Shown here: positions 26,536-34,793 of the stretch, piece by piece
How the letters are laid out: each line of letters starts with the position of its first letter
How positions within the stretch are numbered: the first letter of the stretch is position 1
Source of the DNA: a virus
Virus record (IMG/VR): IMGVR_UViG_3300028608_000006
Span: 62,001-126,000 of that record
Length of the DNA stretch: 64,000 bases
Direction: 5' to 3' (one strand)
Position numbers and translations under genes: made by a program
The notes under the pieces: generated by a model
Database searches by the model: none
What the model was told of the DNA's origin: nothing
What the model saw: only the letters and a program-made list of their open reading frames with translations

Positions 26536-27025
26536 CGCCCTTACCAAAGTACCTAGCGACCACAACCTTTACATACTCCTTAGGCGGGAGTACCCATTCA
26601 GCAGCCTTCTTGTGAAAGCGTCTGTATTCCTTATCGGCCAGAATCCAGATCACCCGATCAGCCACAACCAAACCACCGTTATCAAAACCCAAGTAGGGTT
26701 CTTTCAGCTTACGGCATTTGCTGAACGTTTCTTTGATAGCGGTCTCTTCGGTGTGCCCTTCCAAGATCTTGTCGAGGTAGTGCCGATACAAACCGATCAT
26801 TTCCAGATGGTCGTAGTCCACCCAGCGGTTACGATAATGACTGATGCTGATGTGGGGCGTTGACCAACTGATATCTTTCATATCAGGTTGGTAGCCGTGA
26901 CGACCCCAATCAACATGACCGATAGTCCCCACGTTTACAACATCACCGTAATTAACCCGACCAGTGTAACGAAGAACACGTTCGTTATTACCGACAGTGA
27001 GGGAGTTCATTCGAATCGACTTCAT
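26525..27025 (-). CDS. Hypothetical protein (166 aa)
   Basis: ATG 27025 follows GGGGGAG and overlaps the upstream stop by four bases. The product has Tyr/Gly-rich strands at the start (VLRYTGRVNYGDVVNVGTIG), an aromatic middle and a basic C-terminus. No known domain. Confidence 0.75.
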   Translation of the reverse strand: MKSIRMNSLTVGNNERVLRYTGRVNYGDVVNVGTIGHVDWGRHGYQPDMKDISWSTPHISISHYRNRWVDYDHLEMIGLYRHYLDKILEGHTEETAIKETFSKCRKLKEPYLGFDNGGLVVADRVIWILADKEYRRFHKKAAEWVLPPKEYVKVVVARYFGKGDET

Positions 27026-27471
27026 ACGCTCCCCCAAATATCGTTAAGTAGCGAGAGTACGCCCCGCAACTTCGCCAGGTTCTCGTCCGTTTCAGGGAGA
27101 TCATGAGAAACCATACCGATCTCTTTAGCCGCCGAGAATACTTGTGTTTTGGTGCCGTGCAACAACATAACCTTGAGTTGTTGTTTCTCGGTTGCTTTGT
27201 TGACCCAGACATAGCTGTTGTGAACCGGGGCTAGAGGCTGCTTTCCGTCGCGAGCATCCGCAATGGCCCGCGCGATCCACCGGAAATAACCGGGGTATTT
27301 CCTCGCGAGAGGCATAATGATCTCCTCATATGCCTTCTTGAAACCAGCCGTAGGCGCATTCACGTCTTGGTTGACTGGTTCATTTTCAGTCGCCTTAAGG
27401 AACCGGGCGATTACGTCTTTGGCCTCGTGTTGAAGAACGCGGAGTTGTTCTTCATTTAAAATGTCGTTCAT
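27022..27471 (-). CDS. Helical hypothetical protein (149 aa)
   Basis: ATG 27471 follows AAGG at seven bases. The product is largely helical: an N-terminal coiled segment (NEEQLRVLQHEAKDVIARF), a central FKKAYEEIIMPLARKYPGYF helix and a C-terminal LAKLRGVLSLLNDIW helix. No family recognised. It is coupled to the next gene by an ATGA overlap. Confidence 0.75.
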   Translation of the reverse strand: MNDILNEEQLRVLQHEAKDVIARFLKATENEPVNQDVNAPTAGFKKAYEEIIMPLARKYPGYFRWIARAIADARDGKQPLAPVHNSYVWVNKATEKQQLKVMLLHGTKTQVFSAAKEIGMVSHDLPETDENLAKLRGVLSLLNDIWGSV

Positions 27472-27480
27472 TTCAATACC

Positions 27481-27726
27481 TTATTTAGCCACGTAATCCG
27501 GCATAGGGAGTCCCAGGAAATGATTGTGGATCGCTTCACGCAACCATTCCTCATGTCCTGGTTCCCCGTGTTTGATTTTCGCAAACAATTCAGGAATCAA
27601 CTTCAACAAATCAATCGCCATTGCACCTGAGTCTGCGTGTGGGGTGTCGTGCGAGATTGCATGACCGACAACCCATTCCAGTTTCTCAATAACCTCGCCA
27701 ATGTGATCCTTCAGTTCTTGCGACAT
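27481..27726 (-). CDS. Small helical hypothetical protein (81 aa)
   Basis: ATG 27726 follows GGATAGG. The sequence is helical with several His residues (GHAISHDTPHADSG) and the ending HNHFLGLPMPDYVAK. No known motif. A hairpin (27744-27768) in front separates it from the 194-aa gene, so its expression may be reduced or independently initiated. Confidence 0.7.
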   Translation of the reverse strand: MSQELKDHIGEVIEKLEWVVGHAISHDTPHADSGAMAIDLLKLIPELFAKIKHGEPGHEEWLREAIHNHFLGLPMPDYVAK

Positions 27727-27743
27727 AACCTATCCTAAATCCA

Positions 27744-27768
27744 GCGTTGAGTTATACTATCTCAACGC
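27744..27768 (-). terminator. Hairpin over the stop of the upstream gene
   Basis: GCGTTGAG and CTCAACGC form a perfect 8-bp stem with a 9-base AT-rich loop; the stop codon of the 194-aa gene lies within it. No clear U-tract. Confidence 0.5.
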
Positions 27769-28341
27769 CAGATGGAGAACAGGTTTATACAGGCGGCAAC
27801 CCCCGCCTTTATTACCCGGATAGAGGACGTAATCGATCATGCCCGGTTGAGTATCTTCGGTAACCGACAAGGTAACGTCAACCGACTCACCCTTCCATTT
27901 ACCCACAAGGTGAGCGTGATACTCGCCCCGTTTGTTGTAATCCAGCAGCTCAACAAAGAACGGCCATACCACGCGGTAGAAATGGAAGGCACTAGTACGA
28001 GAATCCAAAACCAAGGCCTCGTACAGGTTCTTCCAAGCCGTCTCAAAATCCCGACTAGGTTTGTCAACGACGTACGTGCTATATCGAAGCAGACCCAGCC
28101 AGTAGTAGCGAGTTTGCCGGCCATCGCTGATCGAAATCAAACGATGACCGTTACACTGAGTGACAGCGTAGAAATTGATCGGGCCCTTCAAACCGTGACG
28201 AGCGCGGATAACACCTTCTTTGAAACACCGGCGGCGGAGTTGGGTACATTGGGTTGGAATGCCGGAATCAAAGCGGATGTTCAGTTGTTGGTTGTTGCGT
28301 GCTTGGAAAACGCCGGTTACCAGATACTCTTTTGAAAGCAT
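27757..28341 (-). CDS. Hypothetical protein (194 aa)
   Basis: ATG 28341 follows a full AGGAGGT site. The product begins MLSKEYLVTGVFQARN, has a basic Cys-containing region (CTQLRRRCFKEGVIRARHG), aromatic helices (FYRVVWPFFVELLDYN) and a beta-rich end. No family recognised. It lies 23 bases after the stop of the membrane protein gene upstream. Confidence 0.75.
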   Translation of the reverse strand: MLSKEYLVTGVFQARNNQQLNIRFDSGIPTQCTQLRRRCFKEGVIRARHGLKGPINFYAVTQCNGHRLISISDGRQTRYYWLGLLRYSTYVVDKPSRDFETAWKNLYEALVLDSRTSAFHFYRVVWPFFVELLDYNKRGEYHAHLVGKWKGESVDVTLSVTEDTQPGMIDYVLYPGNKGGGCRLYKPVLHLALR

Positions 28342-28364
28342 GGCGTTACCTCCTGGGTAGTTAA

Positions 28365-29663
28365 TCAATCGATAATAGAACGCTCTGCCGCCTTGGGATC
28401 GTCTGCGACCTCCTGCTTGTCAACAGGTTTGCAGAAACCACCGTAAGTTGCCATGATGAGCCCCTTGTCAGTGAAGAAGGTGTACTTGATTGCGGGTTTG
28501 AGGATTTGTGTACCCCGCTCGCCGTCAGAGAAACGGTAAGCCCAGTACTTTGGTTCAGCATCACCAATGATGTCCAGTCGAACACCCGGCAGGTTCACCA
28601 CGGTAACTTCTTGTACATCACTTTCCTGTACCCAGCGCTGACCCCACAAAGAGTACGCCGGATAGCTGTAAGTGCGCTTACCGGTGATGGTAAGGTTGCC
28701 CACTTTGATCGAGCATTCACGAGCATCGGAATACCGACCGATCTTGAGATCTCGCTGGATGTACGCATACCCCGCAACAACGAACGCGGACACAATCAAC
28801 AGGATCATGAACCACAGATAGCAGAGGTATTTGATACGAGCACGACGCAGGGTCTTGACTAATGCTTTCTCGGTCATGAGGTCGCGAGCCATCGCACCCT
28901 TGTCCTCGACAGGAACGTCAGGAACAGGTTCAGGTTGAGCCTTTACTTTCTGCCGCTCGTCGTACAGGCGGATTTGCTCCTTGACCAACTGCGGCATGTA
29001 AACCTGTTTCCAGATAGCCTGACCATCGAAATCCCTGATCCAAATCTCGTCGCGCACAATAAAGGCGTCGTGCTCGGCGTAGAGCGCCGGCATAGGGAGA
29101 CAATCTGTACGACCCACGATGTTGAACAACCCATCTTCCTTGAATGCACTCGCCAGTTGGGTCACCAGCGCATCATACTGCTCAAGAGGAACAGTAGGCG
29201 TAGGAGGAACAGAAGTCCCCGCTACGTCCTGATGCTCCCACTTGCCATTCAGCATTACCGCCAGCCGACCTTTCCAGAAGTAAGCGTCCAGGTGCTTATA
29301 CCCCTCGGGTCCTGGGAACTCCTGATCGTGAGGCCACGTACCGAGCATATGGAGTGAGTCGTTTTCCGGAAGTACATCTTCCAGAAGCCCCTCAGTGTCG
29401 ATTTCAGCAGGCTTGTCTTCATGCCAGGCTAAGTCAGGACCGTAAATCAAATGCTGCCCACGAAAAGTGACAGCGTCCCCAATTTGAGGATTTTCGATAT
29501 CGAGCAGGCTGGCCGTAGACGGTAGGTCACAAAGGAACCTGCGCGTCTGTTTACCCGAAGCCAGATCCTCAAAGAACTGTTTCGACTCGATCCCCCAATC
29601 TGGGTATTGCGGAGTGGTGGTCTTAGCGTTCAGATCAGTATCGTCTTGACTGCTAATGATCAT
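28365..29663 (-). CDS. Membrane-anchored hypothetical protein (432 aa)
   Basis: ATG 29663 follows AAGGAATT. Residues 1-250 are acidic and soluble-looking, with two weak W.G..A-type stretches (LHMLGTWPHDQEFPGPEG; AYFWKGRLAVMLNGKWEH) that resemble the beta modules of the tail fibre. A single strong membrane segment lies near 280-302 (YLCYLWFMILLIVSAFVVAG), followed by a beta-rich domain of about 130 residues. By the positive-inside rule (RRARIKY before the segment) the C-terminal domain is probably periplasmic. No family recognised. Confidence 0.75.
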   Translation of the reverse strand: MIISSQDDTDLNAKTTTPQYPDWGIESKQFFEDLASGKQTRRFLCDLPSTASLLDIENPQIGDAVTFRGQHLIYGPDLAWHEDKPAEIDTEGLLEDVLPENDSLHMLGTWPHDQEFPGPEGYKHLDAYFWKGRLAVMLNGKWEHQDVAGTSVPPTPTVPLEQYDALVTQLASAFKEDGLFNIVGRTDCLPMPALYAEHDAFIVRDEIWIRDFDGQAIWKQVYMPQLVKEQIRLYDERQKVKAQPEPVPDVPVEDKGAMARDLMTEKALVKTLRRARIKYLCYLWFMILLIVSAFVVAGYAYIQRDLKIGRYSDARECSIKVGNLTITGKRTYSYPAYSLWGQRWVQESDVQEVTVVNLPGVRLDIIGDAEPKYWAYRFSDGERGTQILKPAIKYTFFTDKGLIMATYGGFCKPVDKQEVADDPKAAERSIID

Positions 29664-29707
29664 AATTAAATTCCTTGTTTTAGGCAAAAAGTAAAATAAC
29701 CCCACCT

Positions 29708-29734
29708 ACTCCATCAGGGGCTACCTAATGGAGT
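29708..29734 (-). terminator. Hairpin between operon genes
   Basis: ACTCCAT and ATGGAGT form a 7-bp stem with a 13-base loop, just after the stop of the 190-aa gene. The stem is AT-richer than the other hairpins here. Confidence 0.45.
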
Positions 29735-29751
29735 AAATGGAAGTTAAGTGT

Positions 29752-30324
29752 TTAAGCATCGTCAAGCCGTACCAGGTGGAACGGGAACATTACCACGGTT
29801 TCTTCGTTGTAGTTGTTGTACGTCAACAACCCAAACTCGGGGTGTGGTGAAAACCGTTTCAGGCTGATCTGCACGCTCTCGTTATCAAGGGTGAGCATGA
29901 GGGATTCGCGCTTGAAGTGTTTAACCACGGTGGCGAGCACGCGCAGGTAACCGGTTTCCATGAACTCTTTTACGAGGTCAGCGGTTTCAGCGCCAACAGC
30001 GCAGCCGTACATGGAAGGTTCGTGGGCACGCTTGGCGAAATCATTGAACACGCAAACTGCCGCCGAACCAGTTGTAATAATGTCCTCGGTGTTCAGCAGG
30101 CGATTTTGTGGGTAGTTCGGGGTCCGGGTGATATCTTTGAGGAGATCCAGCGCGAAGACCAGTTCATCCAATACTTCTTTGTTGAGCTGCGTTTGAGCGA
30201 ACTCTCGTACGAACCCGATATTGAGAGATTCAACAATCTCTTCGTGTGTTACCGGTTTGTGTTCCTTTTCAACGACGAGAGGTTTCACTTCATTGACAGC
30301 CTCCGCTTTTAGTGCTAAGTTCAT
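29752..30324 (-). CDS. Hypothetical protein (190 aa), first gene of early-type operon
   Basis: ATG 30324 follows AAAGGAC. The product is mostly helical (VREFAQTQLNKEVLDELVF, DLVKEFMETGYLRVLATVV) with a beta-rich C-terminus. No enzyme motif or membrane segment. It lies about 100 bases downstream of the TATATTAC promoter at 30426, the longest leader among the eight promoters. Confidence 0.75.
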   Translation of the reverse strand: MNLALKAEAVNEVKPLVVEKEHKPVTHEEIVESLNIGFVREFAQTQLNKEVLDELVFALDLLKDITRTPNYPQNRLLNTEDIITTGSAAVCVFNDFAKRAHEPSMYGCAVGAETADLVKEFMETGYLRVLATVVKHFKRESLMLTLDNESVQISLKRFSPHPEFGLLTYNNYNEETVVMFPFHLVRLDDA

Positions 30325-30425
30325 AAGGGTGTCCTTTAAAAGAGCGGTGATGTTGCAATTAGATACAAACGTGGGTTATATTAAAAATCAATTTACAAGT
30401 GTTAGACGCTCTGTCCATCATGTAA

Positions 30426-30457
30426 GTAATATAGGTTTGACTTATTGCTTGATGTAA
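30426..30457 (-). promoter_or_regulatory. Early-type promoter, TATATTAC (copy 3)
   Basis: The minus strand reads GTCAAACCTATATTAC, matching the shared block; the upstream hexamer (TTACAT) is weak. The 100-base leader holds a 14-base stretch (30382-30395) also found at the promoter at 50303. Confidence 0.7.
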
Positions 30458-30469
30458 GAGCGCCTAGGT

Positions 30470-30646
30470 TTAGGATGGAAAGTTCCAGCCGATCAACGCA
30501 CCCAGAACAACAGCACACACCGCCAGTGTGAAGATCGTGATCTTGATGCGCTTGCGGCGTTGGGCTTGTTTCTTCAGGATGTCGGTGTGCATGTTCTCCA
30601 TGAAGTTGCAGTCTTCTTCTTTACCCTTGATTTCCGGATTTACCAT
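30470..30646 (-). CDS. Small membrane protein (58 aa, one TM)
   Basis: ATG 30646 follows CTAAGGAG. The product has a charged N-terminus, a basic stretch (KKQAQRRKRIK, 25-35) and one membrane segment (about 36-54), so a cytoplasmic N-terminus is likely. It ends at TAA 30470, just before the promoter at 30426. A degenerate TTATATTTGC near 30700 could be its promoter. No family recognised. Confidence 0.72.
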   Translation of the reverse strand: MVNPEIKGKEEDCNFMENMHTDILKKQAQRRKRIKITIFTLAVCAVVLGALIGWNFPS

Positions 30647-30718
30647 GACTGTCTCTCCTTAGTCGGTTTGTCGGTATAAATGCGTCTTCTTGTGAAATTG
30701 CAAATATAAGCCTAGATC

Positions 30719-30744
30719 GGAAGAGCACCCGGAGGCACTCTTCC
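30719..30744 (-). terminator. Hairpin terminator
   Basis: GGAAGAG and CTCTTCC form a 7-bp stem around a GC-rich loop, 14 bases after the stop of the 195-aa gene; TTATATTTG follows on the minus strand. Confidence 0.6.
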
Positions 30745-30757
30745 TTTCTGGTATTGG

Positions 30758-31345
30758 TTACAGGTCTTCTGGATAAGTCAGTTGACCGTAGTCGGTGTCA
30801 GGGATGGTGATGATGGCTTCGGAGGCGAGGGCAAAAGGAATCACCCCGTAGATGCATGGACCGTCAACCGTCAGCTTAGTAGCGTCAGAAACGATCTCGC
30901 TGCCCGATACAACCACGCGAACTGCGGTGGTGAAGGCAGTCTTGGCGGCGGCCTGTTGGCTACCTACGGCCATACCGTAAGGCAACAGAACCATGATTCG
31001 ATCAGTGGTACTGTCAGTGTCTTTGTAGCAGTAGACACCCGGAACACTTTTAGCCAGCACAGCGGCTTTGTTGGGTTGCGTGAGCGGGTCAACCAGGTCG
31101 TAACCATTCACGTCATGCAGGTCCGCCGCATGGTACGTTTGGTTAATACCGATGAAGTTACGCGACGCGGATTTGACGGTAAGGGAACGTACACCTGTTC
31201 CAGAACCGGTGAGGGATTCGAAAGTCAGTTCACTTTCGGTAAGACCCGTAAACAGCGCTTTCATCGGAGCGTCGTCTTTATAACGATCCAGGTTGAAAGC
31301 GACGAAACGGTCAACAAACAAACCCATACGGGTAGCTTTGGCCAT
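30758..31345 (-). CDS. Structural-type protein (195 aa), three-copy family
   Basis: ATG 31345 follows CGGAG; the open frame runs further upstream but without a ribosome site. It shares with the product of 31492-32067 the run F....Y.DD..M...F..L....L, then (V/I)KS.SR.F.G, a GV[YF].Y strand and an SG/AG-(S)-(E/D)I segment. The 9875-10450 product is a more distant member. All are beta-rich in the second half. Function unknown; virion role inferred from the fibre-adjacent copy. Confidence 0.72.
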   Translation of the reverse strand: MAKATRMGLFVDRFVAFNLDRYKDDAPMKALFTGLTESELTFESLTGSGTGVRSLTVKSASRNFIGINQTYHAADLHDVNGYDLVDPLTQPNKAAVLAKSVPGVYCYKDTDSTTDRIMVLLPYGMAVGSQQAAAKTAFTTAVRVVVSGSEIVSDATKLTVDGPCIYGVIPFALASEAIITIPDTDYGQLTYPEDL

Positions 31346-31431
31346 TTGTAGAACTCCGGGAGGTGATGAAAAGGTGACGAAGTAAAAACCCCGTGACATA
31401 GTATCCCCACCGGTTTCCCGGGCAAGCATAA

Positions 31432-31472
31432 ATAACCCCTACCCCAGCCAGTGACGGTGGGGTAGGGGTTAT
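31432..31472 (-). terminator. Strong hairpin terminator
   Basis: A perfect 14-bp stem (ATAACCCCTACCCC) with a 13-base loop ends the transcript of the 191-aa gene, so its paralogue downstream needs its own promoter. Confidence 0.82.
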
Positions 31473-31491
31473 CCGCGTTACTTACCGAACC

Positions 31492-32067
31492 TTACAGGTC
31501 CAGCGGTTCAGCGTCTTCTTCCAGCTCGTCGACCGGCGCCTTGGCAACGGCGTATTCGATTTCGCCAGCGATGAAGTCGCTGCTGACCACGATGGTGCTA
31601 GTGCCGTCGCCCAGGGTAATGTCGCTACCCGCTACGTCGTACTTCAGAGCCGCGATCAGAGCAGAGACCGCTTCCTCGCCAACGTCGGCGCCTTCAACGT
31701 CAGGAACCACGACGATCAGTTTGGTTTCGCCGTCTTCGCCCAGGTAGGAGAACACGCCGCCTTCGACTTGACCCAGAGCAGCGGTCTTGTCTTCCAGCAC
31801 TTCGTCGGAAGTCAGGGTGATCACCTTGTCGCTGTGAACATCCACCGGACGCCATTTCTGGGCAGGACCCTGGAACGAACGGGAAACCGATTTGATGCTG
31901 GCGCTGTGAATGCCGCCGGATTTGGTGACCACGCCGAGTTCCAGATCTTCCAGACCGAGGTTGTCGAACTTCGCCAGCATGCGAGGATCGTCTTTGTAGA
32001 TCTGCTGGTTCTTCTGGACGAACGGGGTGAGCAGGAGCAGCATAGCAGCAAGTTTAGCTTGTGACAT
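31492..32067 (-). CDS. Structural-type protein (191 aa), three-copy family
   Basis: ATG 32067 follows GAGG. It is a paralogue of the neighbouring 195-aa product (IYKDDPRMLAKFDNLGLEDLE against RYKDDAPMKALFTGLTESEL; IKSVSRSFQG against VKSASRNFIG). It is more acidic, with a strongly acidic tail (VDELEEDAEPLDL). The hydrophobic N-terminus (LAAMLLLLTPFVQ) is aligned with the amphipathic start of the paralogue, so it is probably not a signal peptide. Confidence 0.72.
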   Translation of the reverse strand: MSQAKLAAMLLLLTPFVQKNQQIYKDDPRMLAKFDNLGLEDLELGVVTKSGGIHSASIKSVSRSFQGPAQKWRPVDVHSDKVITLTSDEVLEDKTAALGQVEGGVFSYLGEDGETKLIVVVPDVEGADVGEEAVSALIAALKYDVAGSDITLGDGTSTIVVSSDFIAGEIEYAVAKAPVDELEEDAEPLDL

Positions 32068-32102
32068 CGGAGTTTCCTCAATGGAGAGATGTGGTTACTG
32101 CG

Positions 32103-32321
32103 TTACAATACAATCGCTTTTGCCCCAAGCCCTATGAGCATGAGCCAGAACAAAACCCCACCCGTTTTGTACGGGGGAAATCTATTCACCAGTACGAGAC
32201 CGGTATACCCTAAAATGGTTAGCAGATAGATGTAGTTCTGTGTCGCCATGCCAATCATGAAGATAACGAACATGGCAAACACGCTACGTACGTCAAGCAA
32301 TAAACGTAATTCTGGTGTCAT
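32103..32321 (-). CDS. Small multi-span membrane protein (72 aa), holin-like size
   Basis: ATG 32321 follows AAAGAG. Three hydrophobic segments (about 13-27, 30-46, 54-71) fill the protein, separated by short polar turns, one with NRFPPYKTGG. Size and layout fit a class I holin, but no endolysin is next to it and no family is recognised, so that reading is tentative. Confidence 0.6.
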   Translation of the reverse strand: MTPELRLLLDVRSVFAMFVIFMIGMATQNYIYLLTILGYTGLVLVNRFPPYKTGGVLFWLMLIGLGAKAIVL

Positions 32322-32350
32322 GCTTGATCTCTTTCTAAACAAAAAAGAAA

Positions 32351-32376
32351 AGGAAGGGTTAAACAACACCCTTCCT
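32351..32376 (-). terminator. Intrinsic terminator of the chaperonin gene
   Basis: AGGAAGGGT and ACCCTTCCT pair over 9 bp; on the minus strand TTTTCTTTTTTG follows at once, the most classical U-tract in the window. Confidence 0.88.
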
Positions 32377-32385
32377 CGCCTAGAG

Positions 32386-34089
32386 TTAACGCTTAACGGC
32401 TACTGCCGACAACTTGTCACCCAGCAGGATGCTGCTTGCATTGGCCAGAATTTTGGCTGTTTGCAAACCACCACGAAGCGCAGTGATAGTTGCGTAGGCA
32501 GTGTCGTAGACGCCCAGCTCCTCACTGGTACCCTTCTCCCCGGTAGCCAGGTTGGTGCAGACTGGAACAACGTCACCCTCTATAGAGTTCCAGGTAAGTT
32601 CTTTGAATGGACTTACCTCGTCGGAGGTCTGCTGCATCAGGTGGTTGTACGAGGCGTAGCAGATCTTGCCGAGACCAGAAATGATGCTGGCTTTGACAGT
32701 GGTATGACGTTGGTCTTCTGGGGATTCCTGGATAAACCCAGTGTTGTCGTTCAGAGCACGATGCAGAGCCGACAGGACGCGATGACCGGAAATAACCAAC
32801 GACGATCCAACACCTGGCAAGATACCATTCACCAGAGCGCTCTTGACCGCCTTCACAACGTCTTCGAACCGGTCAATGCGTTCTTTTACGTCCGAGTAGG
32901 TTTCGCCGCCCACAAAGATCGTGACGAGTTCACCGCGCAGGTTACGGATACGGGTCTCGTTGAACTTCGCCCGCACACTGAAACGATCACCCATTTCGTA
33001 GCTGCTCAGCTCACCGACAATTGCATCGGCACGCTTGTTCAGCTCCAGACGAACGTCTTCAGGAATATCACTCAGGATAGAACGAGTTCCATTGACGGTC
33101 AGTTTGGAGCGGACCGGATTGATAACAGTGTTGCCGACGTCTTCTAGGTTGGTGAAGATCGGCGCTTGGAACATGGCCGCGATGTCTTGCATCAACAGAG
33201 TGCCGACAGAACCACCGGCGTTGGTATTGATAGCCACAAACGTAGCGCCCGGGATACCTTTGGACGGTTGACCGGCTGCTTCTGCCTGACGCTGCTGCAT
33301 GGTGCTGTTGTTGATACGCGCCATGACTTGGCAGGCATCGTGTTCGACCGAACGACCGATCACCACGACAGTTTTGCCGGAATAACGAATAGCAAGCTCG
33401 ATCATCACTTCAGTCGCATCACCACCACGACCGACGTTACCGTCAATGATGATAGGGTAGAACTCGGTGAAGTCAGTGTCGCCGCCGTTGCCGTTCTTGG
33501 CGAAAGCTGGGTTACTGAAGTGCATATTGATCGGCAGACCATTGCTGCGAACCACCTTGTCAGTGGAAGATTGGCCTTCCTTGAGTTCGATCTCAGGGTA
33601 ACGATCGCCGGACGCCTTATAGATGTCGGTAACGATACGGCTGAGTTCTTCGTCGTTGTTGGAAGAGGTCAACGCCAACTTGAACAGACGAGGGTCATCA
33701 ACCTTAACCTGGATGGTCATGGCTTTCAGTTCTTCGACGATCAGGTTCATGCACTCTTCGATGTACTTCTGTTCACGGAAGCTTGGGTGAGCAGTGAACA
33801 GTTCGTACAGCAGAGAGGTCAGCATTACGGTGGTAGTGGTGCCGTCGCCGCATTCGTGGTCGGTCTTGATGGCCGCTTCAGTGATCACACGATTGATCAG
33901 TTCGTAGCGTGGGTCATCGAAACGAATCGACTTGGCCACAGTCACACCATCTTTGGTAACCTTTACAGCGGTGCCGTTGGCGATGTACGCCAGTTTGCCG
34001 TTTGGACCCATGGTGGCCACAACAGCTTTCTTGACCTGGCTAACCACGTCTTTTACGAATTCTTGGGTATCATCGATTGTCAACATCAT
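32386..34089 (-). CDS. groEL: GroEL-like group I chaperonin (567 aa)
   Basis: This ATP-driven folding cage protein retains the GroEL nucleotide pocket: TMGPNGK (26-32), VTKDGVTVAKSI (44-55), GDGTTTT (81-87, equivalent to E. coli GDGTTTA with Asp82), Asp410 in place of catalytic Asp398, and GVGSS (426-430) for GGG at 414-416. Length (567) is near the 548 of E. coli, with small insertions in the apical part; the C-terminal GGM tail is absent. No GroES is seen in the window. Phages of the EL/OBP type carry such chaperonins, which fold phage proteins. It has its own promoter at 34145 and intrinsic terminator, so it is a single-gene unit. Confidence 0.93.
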   Translation of the reverse strand: MMLTIDDTQEFVKDVVSQVKKAVVATMGPNGKLAYIANGTAVKVTKDGVTVAKSIRFDDPRYELINRVITEAAIKTDHECGDGTTTTVMLTSLLYELFTAHPSFREQKYIEECMNLIVEELKAMTIQVKVDDPRLFKLALTSSNNDEELSRIVTDIYKASGDRYPEIELKEGQSSTDKVVRSNGLPINMHFSNPAFAKNGNGGDTDFTEFYPIIIDGNVGRGGDATEVMIELAIRYSGKTVVVIGRSVEHDACQVMARINNSTMQQRQAEAAGQPSKGIPGATFVAINTNAGGSVGTLLMQDIAAMFQAPIFTNLEDVGNTVINPVRSKLTVNGTRSILSDIPEDVRLELNKRADAIVGELSSYEMGDRFSVRAKFNETRIRNLRGELVTIFVGGETYSDVKERIDRFEDVVKAVKSALVNGILPGVGSSLVISGHRVLSALHRALNDNTGFIQESPEDQRHTTVKASIISGLGKICYASYNHLMQQTSDEVSPFKELTWNSIEGDVVPVCTNLATGEKGTSEELGVYDTAYATITALRGGLQTAKILANASSILLGDKLSAVAVKR

Positions 34090-34144
34090 TACAAGGTTAC
34101 TCCGTTACAAGGTTACAAGGGATAATTGCTGTGCATCTAAACTA

Positions 34145-34176
34145 GTAATATAGGTTTGAAAATATACAAATAAATA
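34145..34176 (-). promoter_or_regulatory. Early-type promoter, TATATTAC (copy 4)
   Basis: TTTCAAACCTATATTAC on the minus strand, 55 bases before the chaperonin ATG; the upstream hexamer (TATTTA) is AT-rich but not TTAACT. Confidence 0.75.
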
Positions 34177-34178
34177 AA

Positions 34179-34201
34179 GTCCTCCCGGTTTAGGGGAGGA
34201 C
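34179..34201 (-). terminator. Hairpin terminator with U-rich tail
   Basis: GTCCTCCC and GGGAGGAC pair over 8 bp after the 94-aa gene; the minus strand continues TTTATTTATTTG. It abuts the chaperonin promoter. Confidence 0.8.
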
Positions 34202-34215
34202 CTTACTTAAAGAGG

Positions 34216-34500
34216 TTACTTACGTTCCGGTGGATCCATTTGCACGAGGAAGAACTTCCCGTCGTGTTCCTGGAAACGGAAGATGGATTGCTCCACGAAG
34301 CGGTGGTGGTGTTGCAGTTCCACCGAGGCCACCAGCTCAACACTGGTGTTCTTCAGTTTGGTGACTGGGCCGATGATGTCGTCGATGTGAGGACCGTCTT
34401 CATCAGGTTGCATCACCAACATCAGCCGGCGGATAGCCAGTTGATCCAACGCCCGGTTCAGTTGTTCAGGGGTGAGGTTGTTGGGAGTCTTCAGTTGCAT
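34216..34500 (-). CDS. Small hypothetical protein (94 aa)
   Basis: The ATG overlaps the upstream stop (TAATG), with GGGGACC before it. The product has a helical start (LTPEQLNRALDQLAIRRL) and a beta-rich second half (VELVASVELQHHHRF, FFLVQMDP). No family recognised. It ends the operon that starts near 38100-39955. Confidence 0.72.
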   Translation of the reverse strand: MQLKTPNNLTPEQLNRALDQLAIRRLMLVMQPDEDGPHIDDIIGPVTKLKNTSVELVASVELQHHHRFVEQSIFRFQEHDGKFFLVQMDPPERK

Positions 34501-34793
34501 TACAGGTCCCCTTTACGAACCAGGTAGAACACGTTGCCAGCCTGAGCGAAGCGGAACTCGCCTTCGATCTTGGCCTTGCCATTCCAGCCTTTCATGTCCA
34601 GGTACACGTCAAACTTTTTACCGAGGGGATAAATGCCCTGGACACGGCCGATCACGTTTTCGGTGGTAACAGCTTGAGCGGTTGGATCAATGCCGCAGAC
34701 GACGTGAACGCCTTCAGTTTTCTGCTGCTCCTGCAAACGCTTGACTGCGTCGGCGCTGAGCTTTTGTACAACTTTCACGTTGGGGTTAGCCAT
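34500..34793 (-). CDS. Small basic hypothetical protein (97 aa)
   Basis: ATG 34793 follows AAGGAAAAC and overlaps the upstream gene by eight bases. Helix at the N-terminus, then strands (FDVYLDMKGWNGKAKIEGEF). It resembles its downstream neighbour in layout (helix then beta-rich half ending in FYLV or FFLV), so the two may be distant duplicates. Function unknown. Confidence 0.72.
   Translation of the reverse strand: MANPNVKVVQKLSADAVKRLQEQQKTEGVHVVCGIDPTAQAVTTENVIGRVQGIYPLGKKFDVYLDMKGWNGKAKIEGEFRFAQAGNVFYLVRKGDL

Noticed and set aside
32103-32321. Holin assignment for the 72-aa membrane protein
   Set aside because: Size and three hydrophobic spans fit, but there is no adjacent endolysin or spanin and no family signature, so it is left as a membrane protein.
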